Of a stretch of 64,000 nt of DNA, positions 41,060 through 53,227 are shown in pieces. The stretch spans positions 15,066,001 to 15,130,000 of the forward strand of contig JBHGNT010000015.1 of NCBI GenBank assembly GCA_043228905.1, in the 5' to 3' direction. Under the pieces are notes generated by a model, which was not told where the DNA came from, searched no databases, and was given only the letters and a program-made list of their open reading frames with translations. The stretch is from Azolla caroliniana (taxonomy: Eukaryota > Polypodiophyta). The position numbers were made by a program, and so were the translations under genes. How positions within the stretch are numbered: position 1 is the first letter of the stretch; each line of letters starts with the position of its first letter.

Positions 41060-42867
41060 CGACATGTTCAATACGGGAAGTTGCACCATGTACACCTATT
41101 CCTCAAGATCTCCTTGTAGGAATGCGTTCTTCACATGCATCTGATGTAGGTGCCATCCCTTCTTCACCACTACAGCCATCAGCACCTAGATGTTTCTCAT
41201 CTTGGCAATCAACGCGAATGTCTCATCATAGTCAATGTCAAGTTTTTGCGTGTAGCCCTTGGCCACCAATTGAGCCTTGTACCAGTTGACAGAGCCGTCA
41301 GAGTTGTACTTCACTTTGTATACCCACCGACATCCGATCAGCTTCATACCCTTGGGGGCATCAACCAGGTCCCATGTGTCATTCTCCATTAAGGCGTGCA
41401 TCTCTTGCTCCATTGTGGCTCGCCAATTGGCGTCCTTCTTTGCCTCTGTGTAGCTCTCCGGCTCACGCACTTCCGCCACCTTCTCCATATACGAATAGTG
41501 ATGCCCCATGTATTCATTGTACTCATACCGGATTATTGGGTTCTTCTGGCAGGTGGATCGGCGCAACTTCTAGTTCGCTGATCTCATGGCCCTCTTGGCC
41601 GACTCTGACCTCAATTCCAGATGTCGATATTCACTCCTTGGCACGTCGGATTCACTCTGATCCAATGTGCCGGCCTCTGTGCCGTATCCAAGCATCTTTA
41701 CCTTCCCCTTCTCCTTGCGTGTAAGCTGTCTCCTCGGCTTCTAGCACGAAGACTGCACCGCTAAATCTTCCTACTCACCGGCTCTTCATTCGGTTGGCCG
41801 TTCCGGCTCAACTCCTCATTTGGCCCACTTAGCCTAAATGAGATCGGACTCTCCGCTAGAGTTCCAATTTCTTCTTCTTCATCCAGGGGCATGTCGGCCT
41901 CACTGGCCTCTTCCTCAGAATTCGACATGGAGTCCATGAGGTGCGGATAGGTTGGAGATTGATACCAAGAAGCTGATTCATCGAATAGGACATCGCGGCT
42001 AACTTGAACATGTTTCATCGGGGGGTTATGACACATAAAACCCTTCTACTCATATGAATAACCGACCAGAATGCCCTTCTCAGCTTTGGCATCTAGCTTC
42101 CTCCACTCACTCCTTCAACACATGCACATATGTTATGCTACCGAACACCCTCAAGTGTGCCAGATTCGGTTTCGTCTCGAAGTAGAGGTCGTGTGGCGAC
42201 ACTCCTCCATATGCAAATGTCTGATTCTACAGGTATACAATCGTCTTGACGGCTTCTGCCCAGTAGAACTTGGGCATATGATTCTCTTCAAGAATTGCCT
42301 TGTCCGGTTCTTCCACTCGGCCACACCGTTCTACTCTGGTGTGTATTTGCAGGAGAATTTGCGGCAAATTCCCTCCTTCTGCAGATAGCTTGAGAATTGG
42401 CCGGAAAAGTACTCTTTTCCGCCATTGGTCCGGAGGCACTTGATCGTCCGTCCGGTCTCCCGTTTGGCAAGGCTATGCACCTTAAGGAAACAATTTTTCT
42501 CTTCTTCTTGATCAAGCACGCCCAGGTGTGTTGAGTGTAGTCATCAATTAACTTTACAAAGTAACGACTCCCACCGATGCTCACGTACATTCTGTGCCGG
42601 TCCCCACACATCCAAATGGATCGAATCAAGCTTATTTTGGCTCCGATTATGTTCATTGGGGAATGAAAGCTGGTGCTACTTCCCGAACTAACAGGCTTCA
42701 CAGACTTGGCCCTTCCGGCCACTGAATTTCGACAAGCTGGAAATGATATTCTTTGTCTATATTTCTCGAAACCGCAGGAAGTTGATTTGGCCGAACCACT
42801 TGTGCTAGAGGTTGATGTCCAACTCAACCTTTTTCCTTTTGGGGAACATAGCAGTGTCGTGTTGTTA
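41060..42867 (-). pseudogene. Copia-3 integrase and early RT
   Basis: Minus-strand frames give, in order: GAG-pre-integrase (ELDINLWHKWFGQ region), an integrase segment with CLRTNGGKEYFSGQF (Asn at the second catalytic position, as in Copia-1) and SCKYTPE, and ENHMPKFYWAEAVKT, which keeps residues missing in Copia-1. Then come the linker (HVQVSRDVLFDESASWY) and RT start (NDTWDLVDAPKGMKLIGC, YKAQLVAKGYTQ). Copia-4 interrupts it after the GDLEE segment at 41060. Several frameshifts are present. Confidence 0.85.
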
Positions 42868-43100
42868 CGCTTTCACGTATGAAATAAGGCGGGACCGTGG
42901 GGCCCTGAACCGAGGAGCAGGAGAGATGAGAGGGAGAGAGATTCGCAGACAACACAGAGAGACAAAGAAGAGAGAATCAATTCCAAATCAGTATAGATTA
43001 CAGAGCTTGCAATGTTAAAACCAGCAAGCCGGTGACAGACTCAGCACAGACGAACACGCGCGTTGAAATACATGGTGGAGCCTCTACCGGAAGCACGCGG
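42868..43100 (-). repeat. Gypsy-2 LTR, left half (host of Gypsy-1)
   Basis: ATGAAATAAGGCGGGACC and then GAACCGAGGAGCAGGAGAGA resemble the inner part of the Gypsy-1 LTR (AATGAGGCGGGACCTCGGGG). Later GGAGCCTCTACCGGAAGCAC resembles GGAGGTGCTGCCGGAAGCAC of the same LTR. It is a diverged member of the family and is cut at 43100 by Gypsy-1; it continues at 55517. The junction with Copia-3 coding sequence is approximate. Confidence 0.65.
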
Positions 43101-43725
43101 TGTCGAGGTATTCCTCGCGGATGCGTGGAATGAGGCGGGACCTCGGGGGTCTTGTACCGAAGAGCAAGAGAGAAAGGAGAAGGGAAGAGGTCCACTAGGT
43201 GCGAGCGTAGATCCACAGGGACACGGCCCTTCGACACGAAGACGCGAGCGGGAAACCAACACAGAGAGGCACGAAGGAATGTATGTGTATATTAACAGAG
43301 ACAAACAACAAAAACATGAAGTCGGTTACAACCGAACAGGCCGGCGAACAGGTGTCGATGCCTGTTCGTAAACGCACAGAAAGAAAGAAGTAGGTTGGAG
43401 GTGCTGCCGGAAGCACTCGGGCATTCCTCAGAGCAGCGCGAGCCTCCCGAAACCTGCACAGAAGGAAGCTATGGAGTTTGGAAGAGAGAGAAGCCTTCGG
43501 CCCACAATCTGACAGCACTTCGTCCTCTCTTACTTCGCGATCCCGCGCCCCTCCTCGTCTCCCTCCTTTTATAAGCAAGGAAGGAGCCGTTTCCCATTAA
43601 CTCCCTACCTACCAAATCTACTTGCCTAGGATCTTCTATGTACAACATAAGGCGCACGTGTATGAAGAGCCGGTTCCTACGCTCCGGTGCACCGATTCCG
43701 CTTGTGGACAATTTTCTTCACGACA
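43101..43725 (-). repeat. Gypsy-1 3' LTR (625 bp)
   Basis: Plus-strand ends are TGTCGAGG and CACGACA. A polypurine tract (minus AGGTGGGGGCAGA, 43738-43726) abuts it. A TATA-like TATAAAAGG on the minus strand lies near 43565-43575. It carries 17 bp (CATGAAGTCGGTTACAA) absent from the 5' LTR. Confidence 0.9.
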
Positions 43726-43798
43726 TCTGCCCCCACCTAACCGCGCATCCACTGACATGCACCAAATTGAGTCGGGACGGAGAAAACCGGTCCAGCCT

Positions 43799-46700
43799 TT
43801 ATTCCCCGCCCGTCGGTTCTTCTTCGATTTCGGATCGTCCGTCGTCCCGGTCCAGGTTATCCGGATCCGGCTCGTCGTCGTGACGCTTCTTGAACGCTTT
43901 GATCCGCTTCCCAGCTACCGGTATCGCCATTCTCGTGCCGTCGAGCTCCGCCAGATGGTACGTCCTGTTGTCGTTGGCGCTTTGTACCACGTAAGGCCCG
44001 AACCACCTTCTTGCAAACTTCCGTGTTGCTCGGTGCTGGTTGTCGAGGCTGTTGTCGTAGACTAGCACCCATTTGCCTTCCTCGATCTTCTTCGGTCGGA
44101 GCCGGTGCGTTCAGTCGAACCGGGCTTTGTTCCTCGTCCTTGCCACCCGAAGCTTTTCCGTAGCTTGCTCTACGTCCTCCGGTCTTCGCTTGAGCTGCTG
44201 TATGCGCGCCGCCAACAGTTCCTCCCAGCTCATCTCGTCTCTCCAGTCCACGGTTGCCCATGAGGAGATCGTACGTTCCATCGGCATGATCGGCTTTTGC
44301 CCAAACATGAGCTCTGTCGGCATGAATCCGGTTACCGAACTGTGCGTAGTTCGGTCCGCCCACAACGCGTAAGGCAACAGCCGCGGCCAGTTCCCGACAT
44401 GACCTCCGCATGCCCGAACTAACGCCTTGACAATCGGTCCGTGTCCGCGCTCCACCTTCCCATTCGCCTCCGGATTGTACGCAGTGGTGAGCGAGAGCTT
44501 GACTCCTAGCCGGTCGAACAGCTCCTCGGCCTCTTCGGTGTCTAATTCCCCGCGATCAGCCACGATCTTCCCGACGCACCCGTACCGGCATATCACGTCC
44601 TCAATCAGGAACCGACATACAGCCGCGGTCGTTTTGTTCTGAAGGGCTCGGCCTTCCACCTGGTTCGTCAGATCTTCCCGAGCCAGGACCAGATACCGCA
44701 TCTGTCCTACTCCCATCGGCATCGTCACCAGGTCTACCATCCATTTGAAGTGGATGGTCGGAGGGTACGTAGGGTGAAGCTCGTCCCGGTGTCGGACTAT
44801 GGAGTGCATCTGACAGCTCTCGCAAGTTGTCACGAACCGATGCACGTCCCGGTAGAGTCCCAGCCACCAGTACTTCCCCTTTATCTTCTCGAACGTGGCC
44901 CACGTTCCACGGTGTCCGGCCCAAGGGCTGTTGTGGTAGGCCGTCAGCAGCTCCTCCTATTCTTCCTTCATCGCCACCATCCGGAGCGGGACGTCGTTCC
45001 TCTTCTTCGGGTGCTTCCATAAGTATCCGTCCCGGAGGAAGAATCGGTAAGCTTTCTTCCAGATCCGGTTGGCCTCGTCCTTCGCCCATGACGCATCCGG
45101 CGTCATCGTCCTCAAAAATCCACCGATCTGGAGCCACTCGCCATCGTACTTGCTCTCGTCGAAGTCGTTAAGTGCCGGAGTGCTCGTCCCATCGGTCGTC
45201 ACATACGCCGCCTCGAAGAAGTCCACACCGACTTCTTCGTCCTCCGAAACCATGCCGCCCTCGTTATCAAACCTCGCCCTCGAAAGCATGTCGGCCATGG
45301 CGTTGTCCTTTCCGGAAATGTGTCGTATTTCCGGATCCAAGGACTTGATGTACGCTATCCACCTGAGCATCGCCAGGTCCGGTGTCGCGCATCCGGAAAC
45401 CATGCCGAGAATTGGCAGGCAATCTGTCTCGATAATCACTTCTGTCCCGATCAGGTAGTCTTTGTCGGCCTTTACTGCCGAAACGATACCCCAGAGTTTG
45501 CGTTTAACCTGGGCGTACCCTCGCTGTCGCTCACTGAGGACCTTCGCGCCGAATCGGATCGGGAACGGAATGTCGTCCTTGTCTTCTTGGTTGACGACCC
45601 ATCCGATCCCGGTCGGACTCGTATCCACCGTTATGTATACTGGGGTACCCTTCTCGTAGACAGCCTTCCGGAGCGCCGGTGCTGCCGCAAGAGCTTCCTT
45701 TAGCTTCCGGACCGACTCCATGTGCTCGTCTCGCCACTCGAATTTCCGCCCCTTCTTCAGCAACCCGTATAGCGGCTCCGCAACGTGGGCGTAGTGCGGG
45801 ATCCATATGTGGTAGAATGCGCATGGCCCCAGGAACCTCCGAACTTCCGTAACCGAGCTACAGTCGGTCTTCATCGCGGAGATGGCTTCTACCTTTGCCG
45901 GAGACGGCTTCCAGCCATACGGTCCACACAGGTGTCCGACCACCAGGATTTCTGATTGCCCGAAGGCCGATTTCTCCCCGGAGAAGGTGAGCCTCGCATC
46001 CTCTAGCCTTTGTAGCACCTTCTCGCAGTCGTCGATGTGTGTTGCCACGAATCGCCGGCATCCGTCCGGCCCGACTGTCTCGTCCTTCTCTTCCACCGGG
46101 CACCCCTTAATCGGAATGTCGTCCAGAAATGGCATGGTGATGTCCGGGATGCAAGCCCTCAGTACCTTGTTCATTGCATTCACCATGTGGGCCACCGAGT
46201 TGGTCCCTCCTTGCGGCAGGGTACACATTCGCACTAGGCCGAGGGGAGTTCGCATCGTCGTAATGTCTCTGCTCTCCACGGCTAGCTGGAACTGGTCGTA
46301 CCCCGAGTACAGATCACCGACCGAGTAAATCGACCTTCCGGCGAAGGCCTCCGCGAACTCGTCTATGGTCGGTCCGATTCCTGCATTCCGAATGGTCACT
46401 CTATTGACCGGCTGCAAGTCCTGAATGAAGCGCAATGTTCCGTTTTTCTTCGGTACGGTAAACCATCGGTTCGAGTATGGGGCACTCGACGGTTCGAGAA
46501 TGCCCATATCTACTTTCTGCCTCAATAGCTCCGTCAACTTCGGGATGTGAGCTCTCGGTACCGGAATCGGCTTGAGATTCCACAGCACATGCGGTACCGT
46601 GAATATCACCATCGGCTCCATGATCGTCGGGTCTACGCACCCGATCTCTTCCGGTGAGAATGCGAAGGCTTTTCCATGCCTTCCGAGCATCCTCCGAAAC

Positions 46701-47754
46701 CGGTCTTCCTCCGCCGGCAGTAGGAACCCGCCCCCACCGATTTTGAGCTCCCGGAGCGTCCCGTCGGTGAAGGTGTGTCCTATGCAGGCCGAATCTCGTA
46801 AACTGGGGTCCGACGCAACCCCTCTGATCCGGGACTCGCTGCCCTCCAGTAAGGGTGCCGCGACTGGCCTTACCTTCCGGTCCACAGTCTTGTACTTTGT
46901 GTTAACTCGAGCCGCCCGATCCAACCCGAGCCCCCGACTGAAGTTCGCGATGACTTCGTACATCTCTTCGGAACATACCAGTATCGTCCGGTCTTCGTTA
47001 AGGTCTTCTCCGGTTACCTTCCTCAACATTCCCAAGGTGTCGTCGAAGGAGACCGCCTCCACGGCTCCGCTGATTTCCTCGTCCGGGCCGAGAACTCTGC
47101 ACACTCGAAGTCGCACTTCCGCCCTTGTCTTTTCTCGGCCAACGATGCCGACTATCATACACCCTCCGTTGTTGGAGAAGCAAAACTTCCTACCTATCGT
47201 ACAGGGTTTCTTCGGTTTTGGTTCTATCGTACAGCTGTGGGGTCTTTCCCGAGTGTCCGGACTGTCTCGGCCCCACGCCTTGGCAGCCCTCTCTAAAAAT
47301 CCTCCCGGTTCTCGCCACCGAGGGATTCGCGGTTTCGCTCGTGGTTCGGTTGCACCGTCAGAAACTGGACCGAATGGCGCCCGTCCTGGCTTTTGACCCT
47401 CGCGTAGGCTGAACCGTTGTCCAGCACTTTGGTCTCCATCCGCGCCGCCGTGATGTATGGTTCCCCTAATGTGACCGGGTGCGAGGACGTCTCCTATACG
47501 AAGAAGTGCTGGTCAATCTCGACGTCGCCGATCTTGACTCGCATGTTCGGGCAGGCCCCATGCAGTTCCTCGGTGGCGCGCGTCGCCGCCCGTATCTTCC
47601 ACCCGTGCTTGGTGTTGATCGGCCACTTTCCCTTCTTATAGAAGTCCATGGACATCAGGTTAATTTCCGAACCGTGGTCCACCAATGCCACCACCGGTTC
47701 CTGAACATTTCCGATCTTCACAGGGGTCTCCGTGGTCGCTCGGGCCCAGTGCGG
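43799..47754 (-). pseudogene. Gypsy-1 pol: protease, RT, RNase H, integrase
   Basis: Protease: VALVDHGSEINLMSMDFY, near 47680. After a frame change near 47340 an RT frame follows: PYSNRWFTVPKKNGTLRF, YDQFQLAVES, LPQGGTNSVAHMVN and FLDDIPIKG (active site). An RRFVATHIDDCEKVLQRL block comes next, then the RNase H region with DTSPTGIGWVV and ETDCLPILG. The integrase has Cys/His VTTCESCQMHS, then VDLVTMP, VADRGELD and ANGKVERGH as the three acidic sites with normal spacing. The C-terminus has RRWFGPYVV and YHLAELDGTRM. Stops at 47494 (TAG), 44957 (TAG) and 44111 (TGA) interrupt an otherwise continuous frame, so the copy is inactive. It could be read on paper as one gag-pol frame, since the gag TGA at 53420 is also in frame. 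Confidence 0.9.
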
Positions 47755-47759
47755 CCTTG

Positions 47760-48050
47760 TGTTGGAGACAAAGTCGTCTGTGCGGAAGATCAAGTAGCAT
47801 TAGATTGTGTTCTGAATACCTGCGTATGACAGTTTGTAGGTCGTTGCACAGAGAGAGAGAGAGACAGAGACAGAGAGGCACAAAAGACTCCTTATTCCAT
47901 AAAGCAAATAATACAACACCCAACCTTACAAAAAGGTTACAAGGTCACTATATATAGTGACCGACTTAGGGCAACTACCCTTTATGCTAATTACATAAAT
48001 GGCCAAAACGGGATAGTGTGAATACGTCCATTATACACATGTATTCGACA
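47760..48050 (-). repeat. Copia-2 3' LTR (291 bp)
   Basis: Plus-strand ends TGTTGGAGAC and TATTCGACA. The polypurine tract, ACGGGGGAG on the minus strand, ends at 48051. Confidence 0.95.
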
Positions 48051-48243
48051 CTCCCCCGTAATGGGCGTATACATGGGTTATCTAAGATTACAGGTATAGA
48101 CTTAGGTTCTCGGACATATCAGCTTTGTTCGAGTCGGCAGGGTCCGAAGGCAGAAGACCGAACTGGTCGGGTCGGAACAGTTGAAGCCGATCATTAAGGA
48201 ACTGATGTCGGTTGTCGAGAACCATCCTGCTCTGTGTCCGGCT

Positions 48244-51200
48244 CTAACCGGACTGGTTTGTCGTTACGCCCATCTGATGCCGAAGAGACCGAAAACGGTC
48301 TGCCGAAAGACATTTGGTCATTCCATCTGCGACATTGTCGGTTGTGGATATTTTCTCTAGACCGATTTTCCCTGAAATGACGCAGTCCCGAACGAAGTGA
48401 TATCGAACGTCGATATGTTTGGAGGCGTTGTGGTGAACCGGATTTTTCGACAAGGCAACAGCACCTTGACTGTCGCTGTAGACAACTGGAGCCGAGTCAT
48501 GGTCGACTTGTCGAAACGTGTGCGCCAGCCGACCGAGCCACAAAGCTTCTTTTGCTGCGTCGGACGCAGCTACATATTCTGCTTCGGTCGTTGAGGTCGC
48601 TGTGCACTCCTGAAGTTTCGACTTCCACGAGATTGCTCCATTGCCGAATTTGAAGCAGTATCCGGTTGTTGATTTCCGACTGTCTATACAGCCGGCGAAG
48701 TCCGAGTCGGTGTAACCGACTACGCCTGAGGTTCGGTTCGGACCGAAAAGAATGCCGTGGTCTTTTGTGCCAGCCAGATATCTGAACACATGCTTGACTG
48801 CGTTCCAATGCGATCGGCCAGGATTGTGCATAAATCTGCTAACGACTCCTACGGCGTGAGAAATATCAGGCCGTGTCGCGACCATCAGGTACATAAGGGA
48901 GCCGACTGCCGGTGCATACGGTACCGACTTCATATCTTCCCCCTCCGGACCGGATGTCGGGCAGTCTCGCTGAGAGAGCCGAAGATTCATGGGGAGCGGG
49001 GTTGAAGCAGATTTGGCTGATTGCATGTTGAAGCGTTCTAAGACACGTCGGGTATAGTCGGTCTGAGACAAAAAAAGATGTCGTTTATCGCGATGCCGAC
49101 TAATCTTCATGCCAAGGATGTGTCGTGCCGGACCGAGGTCCTTCATGGCAAACTTCAACCGCAGTTGCCGAATGAGATCGGCAAGTTCGCCCGCGTGGCG
49201 TCCAGAAATTAGCATGTCGTCCACGTAAATGATGAGGAAGATGGGTGATCCATCTTGAGCTGTGTTGGTAAAGAGACAATGGTCCTCATCGCTTTTTGAG
49301 AAGCCGATCGATTGGATGAAGTCGTCGAACTTCTTGTACCATTGTCGCGGTGCCTGTTTGAGGCCGTATAGACTCTTCCTGAGTCGGCAGACTAGATGTT
49401 CTTGGCCAGTTGCCACGAAGCCTTTTGGCTGCTCCATATAAATTTCCTCTTCAAGATCACCATGGAGGAATGCTGTTTTGACATCTAGCTGAATCAGCTC
49501 CAAGTTGTCGGCTGCCACTACGCCGAGTAGAAAACGGAGGGTTGTCATTTTCACCACTGGTGAAAAAATCTCGTCGAAGTCGACGCCATATTCTTGTCGG
49601 AAGCCCTTCGCAACTAATCTGGCCTTGTACTTTGGGGTGGTCGAATCAGACGTCTCTTTTAGTCGATAAACCCACTTGCAAGGAAGAGCACGTCGGTTCC
49701 TAGGTAATTCAACCAGATCCCAAGTCTTGTTTGCCCGAATGGAGTGCATTTCCGACTCCATCGCCAGATGCCAGGTGGCTGAATCGACAGATGTCGATGC
49801 TTCTTCGTAAGACGTCGGTTCGCCGGCGTCGGTGAAGAAAATTCCAGGAGAATACCTCTCCGGAGGTTGCGACAGTCTCTCGGATCGTCGAGGTAAGATT
49901 GGACTGGTCGCATCGGGTATCAAGGTCGGATGGTCCGAAAGCGGATTGTTCTGCTGTGCCGAGTCGGGGTTGTCCGAGTCGGTAGTGTAAGGTTCAGCTA
50001 CCCGTGAAGCTGACCGTGTGTTGAGAGCGGGGCCTTCTTGAAGGGTCGGCACATCGGAAAATGTTACCCTTCGGACTTCGATCGGTTTTTCGACTGATGG
50101 ATTCATAGCCGACTCGTTGAACACAACGTCCGAACTTCGAACGATTTGTCTGCGTTCGGGGTCCCAGAGTCGGTATCCCATTTCGCCGTCGGATCCATAT
50201 CCAAGGAAAATGCATTTCCTGGACCGAGGTGCAAGTTTTCGGCGATCATCTTTCGGAATAAGGGCGTACGCCTCGCATCCGAAGATCCTCAGCTTGTCGT
50301 AATTCGGCTTACTGCCGATCCATAGTTCCTGAGGAATTTGAAGTCCTAGAGGTCTACTTGGCGACATATTGATTATGTGTACTGCCGTGAGTAGAGCCTC
50401 TGCCCAGAAGCCATCCGACAGTCCGGAGTGTTGGAGCATGGAAACTGTCCGTTCTTGGATTGTCCGATTCATGCGTTCGGCAATCCCGTTTTGCTCCGGA
50501 CTATGTGGTGCCGTAAATTCACGTCAGATGCCGCGTTGTCGGCAGAATTTGACGAATTCTTCGGATTTAAACTCTCCCCCATTGTCTGTCCGAAAGCATT
50601 TCAGCTTTCGGTCGGTTTGATTTTCTACCATAGCGAGCCAATCGGTGAAGATCGAGAAGACCCGATCTTTGGTGCGAATTGGATAAGCCCACACCTTTCG
50701 AGTCGAATCGTCAATAAAAGTGACGAAGTAAGAGGCACCGCCGAGAGATTGATGCGGCATTGGGCCACAGACGTCCGAGTGGACCAAATCGAGAGGTCTC
50801 GTTTCTCTTGGTGCTGATGTCGGGTGTGATGCGGCTGCTTGTTTGCCATACTGGCAATGCTCGCAGAATTGATGGTCCGAGAAGGAGAGTTTGGGGATGT
50901 ATCCGGCTCTAGATAGGTGCGTGATGCCGGCCTTGCTGAGGTGTCCTAATCTTCGGTGCCATAGTGATGACACAGGAATATCCACCAAAAACAGGTTACC
51001 CTCTCTGAGCGTAACATGTAACGGATACAGGGAGTGTATCTTGGGTCCTCTAGCAAGCAGGAGATTCCCCCTGTGGAGTGTTCACCCTCCCGAAGAAAAA
51101 CCGGCACGAATGCCGTCTTCATCTAGTTGTCCGACTGAGATCAATGGCCTTGAGAGCTCGGGTACATGTCGGACATTGTGGAGTACAAGTGTAGAGCCAC

Positions 51201-52260
51201 CTACAAGGTTGAGCTCTACTGTGCCGATTCCGATGATGTCACAGTGTTGTGAGTTGCCGACTCGAACTGAGTCAGAGTGACGGATCGTATATTGCCGAAA
51301 TTGGGATCGATGAGGAGTCACGTGAAATGACGCGCCCGAATCTAAGAGCCATGTGCTCGATTCTTCAGTCATGAGTAGAACTTCTGATCCGACTGGATTT
51401 TCGATTGATAGTATATTCGGGTCGTCCGGTAGTACATCAGCTGAGAAGCTGACGTAATTGATCTCCTCATGCCGGCCACTCTTCTTGTTGTTCTTGTTCT
51501 TGAGTGCGCGGCAGTCGGCTTTGATGTGTCCGGGTTTCTTGCAATAGTTGCAGATTCGGTTATCCCGTGACTGGCTCCGTCTTCGCTGATTGTTCGGCGG
51601 CCGTGAGGAATCCCTTCCTCGTATGTTCGATCGGTCTGTCGAACCTTGTACTACGTAAGCGTCGTCTGTTGAGTCTTTGGCGAAAGACTTTCTCTGAGCT
51701 GCTTCGGTCAGGATTGCGCTCGTGACTTCGGAGTATTTAACAGCCGTGGTTGACGCGTTGCACACGGTTGTGACGAAAGTTTCCCATGATGAGGGAAGGC
51801 TGCTCATGAGTATCATTGCTCTGAGTTCATCCTCGATTGCCGTCCCCTGTGACGAGATTTGGGAGCTTATGCTTTCGTACTCATTGAGGTGTGCTTGAAC
51901 CGAATCGGATTCTTTCATCCGCAAGTTGTAGAGGCGCCGGATCAGAAACATCTTCGTTGCGGCGACCTTCTTTTCGTAAGTGTCCGACAGTGTTTTCCAC
52001 AGTTCGAATGCTGTCGTACACGATTGCACCGTAAAGTATACCGATTCCGATAGGTGCATCCGAATCGTGGCGCGGACAATTCTGTCCAGCTTCTGCCACT
52101 CAATTGGTTTGTATCCTTCTGGAGGTTCTTCATTTTCGATGGGATCGATTTGCCCCTTGACTATGAGATAGTCCTGCATTTGTTCCTTCCAGAAGTTGAA
52201 GTTCGATCCATCGAACTTTCGTAGACTCATTTCTGACGAGCCGGATGTTGATGCCATCAA
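48244..52260 (-). pseudogene. Copia-2 Gag-Pol polyprotein, complete domains, two in-frame TGA codons
   Basis: One frame of 1339 codons runs from ATG 52260 to 48244 with TGA at 51082-51084 and 50524-50526. Order: gag (LRKFDGSNFNFWKEQMQDYL; UBN2 type), zinc knuckle CNYCKKPGHIKADC, protease LLDSGASFHVT, GAG-pre-integrase LWHRRLGHLSKAG, integrase HSDVCGP, RTDNGGEF and PEQNGIAERMNRT (all three acidic residues kept), linker with LPRRSERLSQPPERYS, RT IIYVDDMLISG, RNase H GYTDSDFAG, TTEAEY and VYSDSQGA. All catalytic motifs are intact; only the two stops prevent a full product. The second stop lies within integrase, between the second Asp and the Glu. It is a different family from Copia-1 and lacks the long C-terminal extension. 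Confidence 0.92.
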
Positions 52261-52917
52261 GTTCGGTTTTGGTTGACGAAGCTCGGTTCGGAGTTGACTA
52301 TGAACCTTGTTGGAGTGCAGCCGGTTGGCTCACCCGATATCGTTCTAGTCAGATTTGAACCCGAGTCGGTTCGGCTTCGGAACTTGCTCGAATTGACTCC
52401 GGTAACTTGAGGGACAGAACCGACTGGTCTTCCCGAATGTTGCCGAGTCGGAGTGAGCCCGGTTCGCTTCGGATATATATGCCGAATACCGATTATTGAA
52501 ACCGATTATCTGGACCGATTCGGCTTCGGGTGACTGCAGCGACGAGAGAGATGGATCCAACTGATCCTCTCGAATGTCGATCAGCCGGATGAAGCACGAA
52601 TTGGGGTTGTTGTCTTGAGACCGATCTGCACCGAGTGGTTACAACGAGCGGCGAGCAGCGTTTAATGACCTCTTCGGATGCCGTTTAACCGAATGGAGCA
52701 CGATCGTGTCAAAGTGGCACAAGGGGATTTCACCTCGAGCGGTTACGATCACAAGGAACGGAGTACAACCTGCTGGCTTACTCCAAGCAAAGATGATCTA
52801 ACGCGATGAGATGCAGGCCTCATTTTTTTCTTCTTCTTCTCTCTTCTTCGAATGACGCAGGAAACCGAATGCTGAGACGACGGCCGACAGCGGATTGAAG
52901 GACCGACTACTGTGCAG

Positions 52918-52929
52918 GCTCTGATACCA
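52918..52929 (-). other. Copia-2 primer binding site (initiator tRNA-Met)
   Basis: On the minus strand TGGTATCAGAGC follows the 5' LTR after two bases (TC). Confidence 0.9.
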
Positions 52930-52931
52930 GA

Positions 52932-53222
52932 TGTTGGAGACAAAGTCGTCTGTGCGGAAGATCAAGTAGCATTAGATTGTGTTCTGAATACCTGCGTATG
53001 ACAGTTTGTAGGTCGTTGCACAGAGAGAGAGAGAGAGAGAGACAGAGAGGCACAAAAGACTCCTTATTCCATAAAGCAAATAATACAACACCCAACCTTA
53101 CAAAAATGTTACAAGGTCACTATATATAGTGACCGACTTAGGGCAACTACCCTTTATGCTAATTACATAAATGGCCAAAACGGGATAGTGTGAATACGTC
53201 CATTATACACATGTATTCGACA
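52932..53222 (-). repeat. Copia-2 5' LTR (291 bp)
   Basis: It matches the 3' LTR except for about two bases, one in the GA-rich run and one near 53107. A palindromic TCACTATATATAGTGA supplies a TATA-like site. Confidence 0.95.
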
Positions 53223-53227
53223 CCTTG

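Larger units (their letters stand above)
47760..53222 (-). mobile_element. Copia-2: young Ty1/Copia element nested in Gypsy-1
   Basis: It is 5463 bp with two 291-bp LTRs differing by about 2 bases, flanked by CCTTG duplications (47755-47759 and 53223-53227). It splits the Gypsy-1 gag-pol frame between the gag end and the protease. All expected domains are present on the minus strand, with two TGA stops. It is the innermost, and so the latest, insertion of the nest. Confidence 0.95.

Noticed and set aside
46572-47396. 274-residue plus-strand frame
   Set aside because: Antisense shadow of Gypsy-1 pol, with no domain of its own.
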